Part shown: in pieces, positions 1 through 7,227 of the stretch
How positions within the stretch are numbered: the first letter of the stretch is position 1
Layout: every line of letters starts with the position of its first letter
From: Micromonospora antibiotica
GTDB taxonomy: Bacteria > Actinomycetota > Actinomycetes > Mycobacteriales > Micromonosporaceae
NCBI RefSeq assembly: GCF_017599305.1
Contig: NZ_JAGFWR010000004.1
Coordinates: forward strand, 248,001 to 312,000
Reading direction: 5' to 3'
DNA: 64,000 nt
Program-made: the position numbers and the translations under genes
Notes under the pieces: model-generated
The model's database searches: none
What the model was told of the DNA's origin: nothing
What the model saw: the letters and a program-made list of their open reading frames with translations, nothing else

Positions 1-1852
1 GGAGGCCCCACCAGGTGAGGGCGACGAGGTAGCCGATGATCAGGGCGCTGTGGGTGTTGTAGCTGATGACGAGGGCGTAGCCGAGGGTGAGGCCGGGTGC
101 GGTGATGAGGCGGATGGTGCGGGTGCGGCTGACGGTCAGGGCGGTGGCGGTGCCGAGGAGTGCAGCGCCGATGGTGCTGGCGAGGCCGGGCATGCCGGTG
201 AGGTCGATGGGTGTGGACAGGGTGTAGGCGGCGCGGATGAGCCAGATGCCGGCGGCGGCGGTGGCGGCGTGGGTGATGGCGGGGCGGGTGAGGGTGAGCC
301 AGTGGGGGAGGGCGTGGGCGGGGATGCGGGGTGCGGTGGCGGCGATGAGGGTGGCGCAGGCGGCGAGGGGGAGTGCGCTGCCAAGGGTCCATTTCAGGTA
401 GGAGGTGTAGTCGAAAGAGAAGGCGGTGCCGGTGGCGAGGCCGAAGAGGGTGGCGGTGATGGTGCCGCCGACGGCTGCGGCGAGGTAGCTGCGGCGGATG
501 AGGCTGCCGGTGGTGGGTTCCTCTGTGTGGGTGGTGGGTGTGCCGGTGAGCCAGGTGGTGGGAGCGAGGTGGGCGATCGCGATGGCGGTGAGTATGGCGA
601 GGGCACCGGCGGTGCCGAGTTGCGGTAGGGAGGTGCGGGCGCCGATGACCCGGGTGTTGTGGATGGTGATGTCGGCGGTGAGGACGGCTTGCAGGAGCAG
701 GGCGAGGGAGCAGGCGCCGATGAGGAGGGTGCCGGTGAGGTCGCTGATGCGCAGCCGAACGCGGGGTAGTCGGGCGGCGGCGGCGCGGGGTGCGGGTTGG
801 TGGTGGGCGGTGAGGGTCAGGGCGCCGTCGGTGAGGGCGTGGGGGTGGTCGACGAGGACGGGGGTGATGCCGGTGGCGTGGGCGAGATGCTCGGCGACGG
901 CGGGCAGGCCGGGGTCTGGGCGCAGGATGACGGCGGTGAGGTGGCCGGCGTCGATGTCCGCGGCGTCGAGGAGATCGGCGACGGCGCGGGGGACCTGGTC
1001 GAGGACGGGTCGCGCGGCGCGGGTGACGTCCTCACGGGTGATGATCGCGGGTTGGCGGGGTGCGGGGAGTAGGACGGGGGCGCGTTCCTGGGTGACGAGG
1101 AGTTGCCGGGCGGTGCGGACGGCGTCGGTGAGGGCGCGGTGGTCGTTTGCGGCGGCGGGATCGTCGTCGGTGGTGCGGAGGGGATCGTCGTCGCCGGTGG
1201 CGGTGTGGATGACGTGGTCGGTGATGAGGTGGTCGAGGTCGGGGGTGTCGTCGAGGCTTCGGGTGGCCAGTTCGGTGTAGCCGCCGTCGGTGGTGTGCAG
1301 GACGGTGAGGGTTGCCGGGTGCCGGTCGGCCTGGCAGACCAGGACGCAGGAGCCGGCGGGGGTGGGGTGGCCGAGGGTCGTGGCGTGGGCGGCGAGCGCG
1401 GCGGGTGCGGTGACCAGGGCGGGGGACGGTAGTCCGGCGCGCTGTGCCGCGTCGGTGACCTGGTGGCGGCGGCGTGGCCCCCAGCTCGGTGGGATGGTCA
1501 TGGTGAGGGCGGTGATCGGCTGACCGATTTGGTGGGCAGCGTGTTGGCCGACATGCCGTAGTACTGCCGCGAGGAGGTCCACGGGGTCGGTGGGTGCGGC
1601 GTCGGTGGCGTCGGTGGGGGCGGTCTTGCCGAGCAGGGCGGTGGGGTCGTGGACGAAGCGGTGGTCCGCTGGGATGGACGTCGCTGCGTCGACGCCGACG
1701 TAGAGGTGTCCGGTGGGGCCGATGACGACACCGGGGGGCATGACGAGGCGGCCGTCGATGAGGATCGGGACGCGTGCGCCGTCGCGGCTGACGGTGGCGG
1801 CGATGGTGGCGGAGCTGAGATCGATCGCTGCCGTGGTGTCCCCGTGTGGCAT
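1..1852 (-). CDS. Hsp70-like ATPase domain fused to polytopic membrane region (partial, runs off left edge)
   Basis: From the ATG at 1852 the minus strand stays open for about 617 codons to the window edge, so the C-terminus is missing. The N-terminal ~360 residues look like an Hsp70/actin-type nucleotide-binding domain: AAIDLSSA (residues 8-15) lies where DnaK has its phosphate loop, and TMTIPPSWG followed by a VTDAAQRAG helix (residues 117-140) fits the conserved Hsp70 'TVPA..' segment. From about residue 372 at least six hydrophobic segments follow, so the protein should be anchored in the membrane with the ATPase domain in the cytoplasm. The usual substrate-binding domain of a chaperone is absent. 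It is divergent from the LysM-BTAD gene across a 138-bp gap. The family call is moderate; a role in cell-envelope or conjugation functions is only a guess. Confidence 0.72.
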   Translation of the reverse strand, partial: MPHGDTTAAIDLSSATIAATVSRDGARVPILIDGRLVMPPGVVIGPTGHLYVGVDAATSIPADHRFVHDPTALLGKTAPTDATDAAPTDPVDLLAAVLRHVGQHAAHQIGQPITALTMTIPPSWGPRRRHQVTDAAQRAGLPSPALVTAPAALAAHATTLGHPTPAGSCVLVCQADRHPATLTVLHTTDGGYTELATRSLDDTPDLDHLITDHVIHTATGDDDPLRTTDDDPAAANDHRALTDAVRTARQLLVTQERAPVLLPAPRQPAIITREDVTRAARPVLDQVPRAVADLLDAADIDAGHLTAVILRPDPGLPAVAEHLAHATGITPVLVDHPHALTDGALTLTAHHQPAPRAAAARLPRVRLRISDLTGTLLIGACSLALLLQAVLTADITIHNTRVIGARTSLPQLGTAGALAILTAIAIAHLAPTTWLTGTPTTHTEEPTTGSLIRRSYLAAAVGGTITATLFGLATGTAFSFDYTSYLKWTLGSALPLAACATLIAATAPRIPAHALPHWLTLTRPAITHAATAAAGIWLIRAAYTLSTPIDLTGMPGLASTIGAALLGTATALTVSRTRTIRLITAPGLTLGYALVISYNTHSALIIGYLVALTWWGL

Positions 1853-1990
1853 GGGGGGCAGTCTGGCCCGTGGGGGTGTGGCGACGTCAACCCTGATTGT
1901 CCGCGTGATCCTCTGTGCGCGGATGGTGAGAATCCTTCTCGACGCAATAGCCAGCGACGTGCATTCTCCTGTAAGCGGAGAGCTTCACCG

Positions 1991-4753
1991 ATGAGTCGCA
2001 GGGAGGGACGGGTGCCGAAGGTGTCCTCGGACAGAGGCGACAGGCTCGCCGAGTACGGCACACGGGCCACGGTCCACCCGCCCCACGACAGCCCTCACCG
2101 TCGAGTACCTCTCTCCCGCACCGTCGCCACCGGTGCCCGGGTCGTCATCGCCGCCGGCATTCTCCTGGTGGTCGTGCCGGCCGTGCTGTGGCTCGCCGGC
2201 GGGAACCCACTGCGGCGGCTACCGCAGTGGTCGCAGATCCCCGCCTGGTTCGAACGCACCAGCGGACGGTTCACCCCCGACGTCCTCATCGGTGCCGCGT
2301 TCTGGGTGATGTGGCTGCTGTGGGCGGTGTTCGCGCTGCTTCTCGTCGCCGAACTCGTCACCGCGCTTACCCGGTGGCGCGTCCCGGCGCTCACCCTGCC
2401 GGCACCCCTGCACCGCCTGGTGTTTGGTTTGGCCGGCACCGCCGCGCTCGCCGTCACCTCCGCAGGCTCCGTCGACGCGGCGGCAACACCTGACCGGCCG
2501 TCGACCCCCGCCGCTGCTGCCGAGCATGTCGATGTTCCCCGCCAGGCCCCTGCCTTCGGCCCGGCGATCATCCAGGTCGCCGACCAGCGGTACCTCTACA
2601 CCGTCGAACGCCACGACACCTTGTCCAAGGTCGCCAGGGAATGGCTCGGCGACGCGAACCGGTGGCCGCAGATCTGCCAGCTGAACAAACACCGCCACTT
2701 CCCCGGCACCGGCGGCACCCTGCGCGACTGCAACCTCATCTACCCCGGCTGGGAACTGCGCCTACCCGCCGACGCCCGCCCACCACACGCCGCGACACCA
2801 GCGACCCCGACCACCCCACCACCGCAGGCCCCGCACGATCCGGTGCCACCACCGACCTCCGCCAGCGCCGACCCGCAACCCCCAGGACCCACCACCCAAC
2901 CGTCCGCCACCACCACCGAAACGCCGCCAACCAGCCCGAACAGCACGCCGGGAACCCCGACCATCAGCGGGACGCCGTCAGCGCCTTCACCCACCGCGCC
3001 GACCCCCACCCCGCAACAACCCACCGCCGTCGCCCCGACCGAACCCACCACGACCATCGACGACCACGGGGTGCGGCTGTCGGTCACCGAGTGGCTGCCC
3101 TGGTCGCTGGCCGCCGCGATCAGCGCCGCCGCCACGATGGTCTGGCTGCAACGTCGCCGCCGCTACACCGGTGAACCCGACAGCGAACCCCTCACCGCGC
3201 TGCCGGCACCGGTCGTCCAGGTCCGCCGCGCCGTCACCGCCCACCCATTTGAGCCGGGCAGCGACGAGCAGCCACCGAGCCTGCACCCTGTACTCACGTC
3301 GCTGCCCGGTGGTGGGATCGGCGTCGTCGGCGACGGCGCGCACGCCGCTGCCCGCGCCACCCTCGTCGCCGTCCTCGCCGCAGGCGACCCCCACCACCCC
3401 GACGGCCGCGGCGAGATCATCATCGACGCCGCCACCCTGACGACCCTCCTCGGCCCCGACGCCACCACCCTCACTCCGTGGCCACGGCTGCACCTCGTCG
3501 ACACCCTCACCGACGCACTCACCACAATCGAAACCCATCTGCTGCACCGTAGCCGCATCCTCGACGAACACACCCTGACCGACCTCGACACCACCCCACA
3601 CCCGGACACCCCCGACGCGGGAGCTCTGCCACCGGTCGTCCTGATCACCGAAGCACCACCCCCCACTGCCCGGATGCGGACCAGGACCGCCCTCACCCTG
3701 GGCGCGGACCTGCACGTGTCCGCGCTCCTGCTGGGCGAATGGACACCCGGCACCACCGTCGACGTCACCACCGACGGACACACCCACCCCGTGGCCGAGC
3801 AGCCCGCCGAACCGGTGCCGCCACAACTGCCGGTGCTGGAAGCCGCCACGGCGATGGAGATCCTGCAAACCCTCCGCGAGGCGCACACCGGCACACCACC
3901 CGCCGCTGCACCCGCCGTGCCCGTGCCCCTGCACACCAGCCGCGCTGACACGCCATCCGCCGACACCGCACCACCGCCGGCCACCGCAAAGCCCTCCGAC
4001 GACGTCCCTACGGGGCGCGCTCGGCTGCGGGTGCTGGGTCCACCGCGCATCGAGGGCATCACCGGGCCGGGACGGCCGCTGCGCGCCAAAGCCCTCGAAC
4101 TGGCGGTGTACCTCGCCGTGCACCCCGACGGGGCCGCCACCCGCGAAATCGGCGAGTACCTCGAACCCGACGCCCGCCTCAGCCAAGCCGACCAACGCGT
4201 ACACACCAACGTGTCGAACCTGCGACACGTACTCGGCCGCGCCGGCACCGCAGACACCAAGAACGCCTACGTCATCAAAACCGCCGGCCGGTACCGACTC
4301 GACCCGACAACAGTCGACGTCGACGTGTGGACCCTGCGCGACCTGATGCGCAACGCCACCATCGCCACCGGACCCCGCCGCCGCGAACTCCTCACCACCG
4401 CCTGCGACCTCTGCGCCGCACCACTGGCCGAAGGCCAGGACTACGAATGGCTGCCCCCACACCGCGAAACCATCCGACGCTGGGGCACCGAAGCCCACCT
4501 TCTCCTCGCCGACGACCTGATCGATCATGACCCACAGGCTGCATCCGACCTGCTCGACAAAGCCATCACCCTCGACCACTACAACGAAGCCCTCTACGTC
4601 AAAGCCATGCACGCCCGCCACGCCCTCGGCGACGCCGACGGCATCCGCACCCTCCTACGCGCCCTCACCAAAGCCCTCACCGACCTCGACACCCAACCCC
4701 ACGACGACACCATCACCCTGGCCACCCAGCTGCGCACCAGCCTGAGCAAGTAA
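1991..4753 (+). CDS. LysM and BTAD domain membrane protein (putative transcriptional regulator)
   Basis: A 920-residue protein if translated from ATG 1991, which has GGAG ten bases upstream; the frame is open further upstream but that part overlaps the divergent Hsp70-like gene, and GTG 2012 behind GGGAGGG is an alternative. Order of parts: two or three hydrophobic segments (about residues 40-150), a LysM peptidoglycan-binding domain (about 199-260, YTVERHDTLSKVAREWLGD), a Pro/Thr-rich spacer, another membrane helix (about 366-390) ending in basic residues, a poorly conserved region, then a winged-helix plus bacterial transcriptional activation domain (from about 674, with AVYLAVHPDGAATREIGEYL). 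LysM-BTAD membrane proteins are known from actinobacteria, often beside secretion or conjugation loci. I infer that wall status or secretion is sensed outside and signalled to the cytoplasmic DNA-binding half. Confidence 0.85.
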   Translation: MSRREGRVPKVSSDRGDRLAEYGTRATVHPPHDSPHRRVPLSRTVATGARVVIAAGILLVVVPAVLWLAGGNPLRRLPQWSQIPAWFERTSGRFTPDVLIGAAFWVMWLLWAVFALLLVAELVTALTRWRVPALTLPAPLHRLVFGLAGTAALAVTSAGSVDAAATPDRPSTPAAAAEHVDVPRQAPAFGPAIIQVADQRYLYTVERHDTLSKVAREWLGDANRWPQICQLNKHRHFPGTGGTLRDCNLIYPGWELRLPADARPPHAATPATPTTPPPQAPHDPVPPPTSASADPQPPGPTTQPSATTTETPPTSPNSTPGTPTISGTPSAPSPTAPTPTPQQPTAVAPTEPTTTIDDHGVRLSVTEWLPWSLAAAISAAATMVWLQRRRRYTGEPDSEPLTALPAPVVQVRRAVTAHPFEPGSDEQPPSLHPVLTSLPGGGIGVVGDGAHAAARATLVAVLAAGDPHHPDGRGEIIIDAATLTTLLGPDATTLTPWPRLHLVDTLTDALTTIETHLLHRSRILDEHTLTDLDTTPHPDTPDAGALPPVVLITEAPPPTARMRTRTALTLGADLHVSALLLGEWTPGTTVDVTTDGHTHPVAEQPAEPVPPQLPVLEAATAMEILQTLREAHTGTPPAAAPAVPVPLHTSRADTPSADTAPPPATAKPSDDVPTGRARLRVLGPPRIEGITGPGRPLRAKALELAVYLAVHPDGAATREIGEYLEPDARLSQADQRVHTNVSNLRHVLGRAGTADTKNAYVIKTAGRYRLDPTTVDVDVWTLRDLMRNATIATGPRRRELLTTACDLCAAPLAEGQDYEWLPPHRETIRRWGTEAHLLLADDLIDHDPQAASDLLDKAITLDHYNEALYVKAMHARHALGDADGIRTLLRALTKALTDLDTQPHDDTITLATQLRTSLSK

Positions 4754-4946
4754 ACTCAGAGCTGTACAAACAGGGCTCTTCAGGGCGCGATGGGGCTGCG
4801 GTACCGGTCAAGCAACCGGCTCATCTGCGGCTTGCCCCAGGCTCTGTGGAGCAGTTCCCAGCCACGATGCTCGTCGAGGACCGTCGTCTGCCCGATAGTA
4901 GCCGCGCCACGTCCGTACGGTGGTGGACAGCACGACCGACGAAAAG

Positions 4947-5040
4947 CCATGCCTAAACGCGCAGACGGTGGCGGTGGTGGGGCGCGTTGCTGACCGACCA
5001 ACGAAGGTTTGCTGGGGACGCGGAATCGCTACCGAGAGCG
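4947..5040 (+). pseudogene. Decayed fragment of a PadR-type regulator gene
   Basis: Translation in the frame through 4953 gives LNAQTVAVVGRVADRPTKV and then WGRGIATESG, which aligns with LTAQTVAVVRALLTEPTKA and WGRDIAAETG of the intact PadR gene 640 bp downstream. The DNA match is also clear (the 18-base gcgcagacggtggcggtg is identical in both). Only the first helix-turn-helix part is left; after about 5040 the frame carries unrelated sequence. It is the scar of a duplication of the downstream regulator or of a second related gene. Confidence 0.7.
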
Positions 5041-5506
5041 GTGGCCACCTCGTACGGTCGGTGGAACCCCCGTCACCAACGCCGCGATCTCCGACACCGC
5101 AGACGGCTGCCAACGGCCGGGCGGTTACGCAGCATCGCACCTGGCCCCAGCCGAGGCCGCAGCCCGGCACGTGGACGAGCTGGCAACTTCGCCGCTTCTG
5201 CCCATCGAAGCCCACCAAGTGGCGATCGCGTTGCCGCACAACGTGCAGCCCAACATCGGCCCGACAGCCGGCCGGTACGTCGCCACGATGGCCGTCGGCC
5301 AGGCATGGGGGGACACCGGGACGCTGTGGCTGGACCTGGTCGACCACGACGACACGACCGGGGTCGCGGTCACCGGGGTGGAGAGCGACGATGACCCGGA
5401 CAGTGACTACTGGCAGCCCTACACTGCCCGCCACACCCGGGCCCAGGCGCGGGAACTGGCAGCGCGGCTGCGCGCCTACGCCCACGCCTCGGCCAGTCGA
5501 CCCTGA
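5009..5506 (+). CDS. Hypothetical protein, start uncertain
   Basis: The C-terminal ~110 residues look like genuine coding sequence (balanced composition, typical third-position G/C, acidic stretch VESDDDPDSDYW and a final amphipathic helix RAQARELAARLRAY). I recognise no family. The listed start is a TTG inside the PadR scar and is doubtful; the next in-frame start is GTG 5171. The gene may therefore have lost its natural 5' end when the PadR remnant formed. It ends 43 bp before the PadR promoter elements. Confidence 0.4.
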   Translation: MLGTRNRYRERWPPRTVGGTPVTNAAISDTADGCQRPGGYAASHLAPAEAAARHVDELATSPLLPIEAHQVAIALPHNVQPNIGPTAGRYVATMAVGQAWGDTGTLWLDLVDHDDTTGVAVTGVESDDDPDSDYWQPYTARHTRAQARELAARLRAYAHASASRP

Positions 5507-5548
5507 CCGGGGAGCAGAGCCGGCAGGTTCCCTCCTGACTCAACTCAA

Positions 5549-5590
5549 CCTAAGTAGACATCGGCGGGCTGCCTAGGTAGAGTTTTGCCC
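5549..5590 (+). promoter_or_regulatory. Promoter and possible autoregulatory repeats of the PadR operon
   Basis: TAGACA (5555-5560) and TAGAGT (5578-5583) are separated by exactly 17 bases, a good sigma-70-type -35/-10 pair. Transcription would begin at about the A of ATG 5591, giving a leaderless mRNA, which is common in actinobacteria. The direct repeats CCTAAGTAGA (5549-5558) and CCTAGGTAGA (5572-5581) overlap both elements and are 23 bp apart, so they are a candidate operator for the PadR protein itself. Confidence 0.6.
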
Positions 5591-5929
5591 ATGACTATGG
5601 GACCACGCCTTACCGCGCAGACGGTGGCGGTGGTACGCGCGCTGCTGACTGAGCCGACGAAGGCCCGGTGGGGGCGCGACATCGCCGCCGAGACGGGACT
5701 GAAGTCCGGCAGCCTGCACCCGATCCTGGCCCGCCTGGAGCGGGCCGGATGGGTGGAGAGCTACTGGGAGGACCCGGCCGAGCACGAGGACGCCGGCCGG
5801 CCCCGCCGCCGCTACTACCGGTTCACCCCCGACGGAGCCGAGACCGCGCGTCTCGCGCTCGCCGAAGCCGGCCAGTCCGCCACTCGCACCCTCGCGTTGG
5901 GTCGGCTGCACCCGCGGCCGGGCTGCTGA
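5591..5929 (+). CDS. PadR family transcriptional regulator
   Basis: A 112-residue winged-helix regulator. The pattern LTAQTVAVVRALLTEP, then WGRDIAAETGLKSGSLHPILARLERAG (helix-turn-helix, residues about 27-55), then the wing GRPRRRYYRFTPDGAE is diagnostic of PadR proteins of the short actinobacterial type. Such proteins are usually local repressors of a neighbouring membrane protein gene. The next gene overlaps the stop codon (TGATG), so at least three genes form one operon. ATG 5591 was preferred to the in-frame TTG 5585 because it fits the leaderless promoter. Confidence 0.9.
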   Translation: MTMGPRLTAQTVAVVRALLTEPTKARWGRDIAAETGLKSGSLHPILARLERAGWVESYWEDPAEHEDAGRPRRRYYRFTPDGAETARLALAEAGQSATRTLALGRLHPRPGC

Positions 5930-6435
5930 TGAGAACGGACACCGAGATGGCATCCAGCAGCAACCGCGAAGGCGACGAACTCAAGACTCCTGTCGACGAC
6001 ACTCCCCAGGTCGCTGACGGCCCTAACGCCGCCGTCGCCGTCGCCGTCGCCGTCGCCGCCTTCGTCGCCGTCGCCGTCGTCGCCGCCGTCACCGCCTTCG
6101 CCGACGTCGCCGCCGTCACCGCCTTCGCCGCCGTCACCGTCGCCGCCGTCGGCGGCCTTGCCGCCTTCGTCGCCGTTCTCAACGTGGCCGACGAGCTTAA
6201 TGCAGGAGCCCGGCCTGGTTCCGGCGGCACGGTGTTGTTGCGCGGCGCGGCGGGTTTGTTGCCGGGGTGGGCGGTGTGCCGCTACCGCGAGGAGTGGGCC
6301 GGGGAGTTGTACGACCTGCGTGCCGAGGGCGCGCCGTGGTGGAGACGCGCCGGGTACATCCTCGGGATCCTGCTGTTCAGCGCGCCGAGGCTGGCGGTCG
6401 GGTTGCGTCTGGGAGGAGAGCGGTCACGTGCCTGA
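5929..6435 (+). CDS. Ala/Val-rich membrane protein, PadR operon
   Basis: A 168-residue protein starting in the overlap with padR. After a polar N-terminus, residues about 33-90 consist almost only of Ala, Val, Phe and Thr, encoded by a degenerate GTCGCC hexamer repeat, and probably form one or two membrane helices. The C-terminal part (WAVCRYREEWAGELYDLR, then a short hydrophobic segment) resembles the cytoplasmic tails of small actinobacterial membrane proteins encoded beside PadR regulators, where REEW.AEL is a common signature. The function is unknown. The repeat suggests that the length of the first hydrophobic segment can vary by slippage. Confidence 0.7.
   Translation: MRTDTEMASSSNREGDELKTPVDDTPQVADGPNAAVAVAVAVAAFVAVAVVAAVTAFADVAAVTAFAAVTVAAVGGLAAFVAVLNVADELNAGARPGSGGTVLLRGAAGLLPGWAVCRYREEWAGELYDLRAEGAPWWRRAGYILGILLFSAPRLAVGLRLGGERSRA
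6026..6165 (+). repeat. Degenerate GTCGCC hexamer repeat inside a membrane protein gene
   Basis: Runs of gccgtc/gtcgcc units code for Ala-Val pairs in the 5929-6435 gene. A six-base unit keeps the frame when copies are gained or lost. Confidence 0.8.
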
Positions 6436-6622
6436 GTGGGTTCCCGTCACGCTCGTGCTGACCTACGTCGGCATGGTGGTCCTGATGGCCTTGTCCAGCG
6501 TGTTCAGCGAGACCGCGCCCCGCCGCGACGCCGCCTACAAGGTGCTGCGGGTGCTGCTGCCCTGGGGTGCGGTCAGCGTGGCCACCCACGCGATCATCAC
6601 CTACGCCATCACGGGCATGTAG
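6428..6622 (+). CDS. Small two-helix membrane protein
   Basis: A 64-residue protein starting at GTG 6428, eight bases inside the previous gene and behind GGAGGAGAG. It has two hydrophobic segments (VPVTLVLTYVGMVVLMALSS and VLLPWGAVSVATHAIITYAI) joined by a short polar loop with SETAPRRDAAYK. It is the last gene of the PadR operon and is followed by a strong hairpin. The family is unknown to me; the operon probably encodes a small membrane complex controlled by PadR. Confidence 0.7.
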   Translation: MPEWVPVTLVLTYVGMVVLMALSSVFSETAPRRDAAYKVLRVLLPWGAVSVATHAIITYAITGM

Positions 6623-6664
6623 CGCGCGAGGGTGCCGCCGGCCCGGCGCGCACCCACGCGGACC

Positions 6665-6696
6665 GGCCGGAGTGATTCCGCAGAATCGCTCCGGCC
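6665..6696 (+). terminator. Terminator hairpin of the PadR operon
   Basis: GGCCGGAGTGATTC (6665-6678) pairs with GAATCGCTCCGGCC (6683-6696), a 14-bp stem with one G-U pair and a 4-base loop. There is no U-tract, as is usual in this kind of genome. Confidence 0.7.
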
Positions 6697-6903
6697 TCAA
6701 GATCACCTGTTCATGCCTCCATAACTGATCTTATCGATGCATGAAATGCCGGACCCGGATCGTGTCCGGCGTCCGGCGTGCGGCGCCGCGCGGGTCGTGG
6801 CACTCGTACGCCTGGCAGTGCGGCACAGTCCGCTGGACCGACAGTGCCTGGTGTGTGATGTCTGCCTTCGGACTCGGGACTGTCCGATGTGGTTTGGGTG
6901 GTG

Positions 6904-7227
6904 ATGGTGGCTGATGATGTGGTCATGGGTTCGCGACGTTGGGTGGTCATCGGGGTGGGTGGGGTGGTCGCTGCCGGGTTGGTGGTGGCGGCGGTGGTGT
7001 TCGGTTTGCAGGGGGTGGAGGTGGCCAGTTGGCTGGCCGGGGCCGCGAGCTTCGTGGTCGCGGTGGCCGCCCTCGTGCTTGCTCGGCCGGGAAACCCGGC
7101 TGCGGCCCCGACGCCGCCCGCTGCGGTGACACCGCCGGCGGCGGGGCCGGGGTCGGTCACCGTGCAGGGTGATCTCACGGGGATCGCCTCGACGGGCGAC
7201 AACGCGACGAACACCCAGTACCGGTGA
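6904..7227 (+). CDS. Small membrane protein with C-terminal signalling-type motif, paired with the NB-ARC/TPR gene
   Basis: A protein of 107 residues from ATG 6904 (GTG 6889 and ATG 6925 are alternatives). Two hydrophobic helices (VVIGVGGVVAAGLVVAAVVF and WLAGAASFVVAVAALVLA) are followed by a Pro/Ala linker and the C-terminal peptide GDLTGIASTGDNATNTQ. Nearly the same peptide, GSVPGIASTGPHATNTQ, lies near the N-terminus of the next protein, whose GTG overlaps this stop codon. In known bacterial NLR systems with amyloid signalling motifs, an effector carries the motif at its C-terminus and the adjacent NLR carries it at its N-terminus. By that logic this is a membrane-acting effector; that is inference. 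Confidence 0.75.
   Translation: MVADDVVMGSRRWVVIGVGGVVAAGLVVAAVVFGLQGVEVASWLAGAASFVVAVAALVLARPGNPAAAPTPPAAVTPPAAGPGSVTVQGDLTGIASTGDNATNTQYR

Noticed and set aside
1..1500. Several plus-strand Gly/Val-rich frames at the left end
   Set aside because: Antisense to the continuous Hsp70-like membrane protein frame, which has real hydrophobic periodicity.
2987..4621. 544-codon minus-strand frame opposite the LysM-BTAD gene
   Set aside because: Gly/Val-rich antisense of a G+C-rich gene, no ribosome site and no domain.
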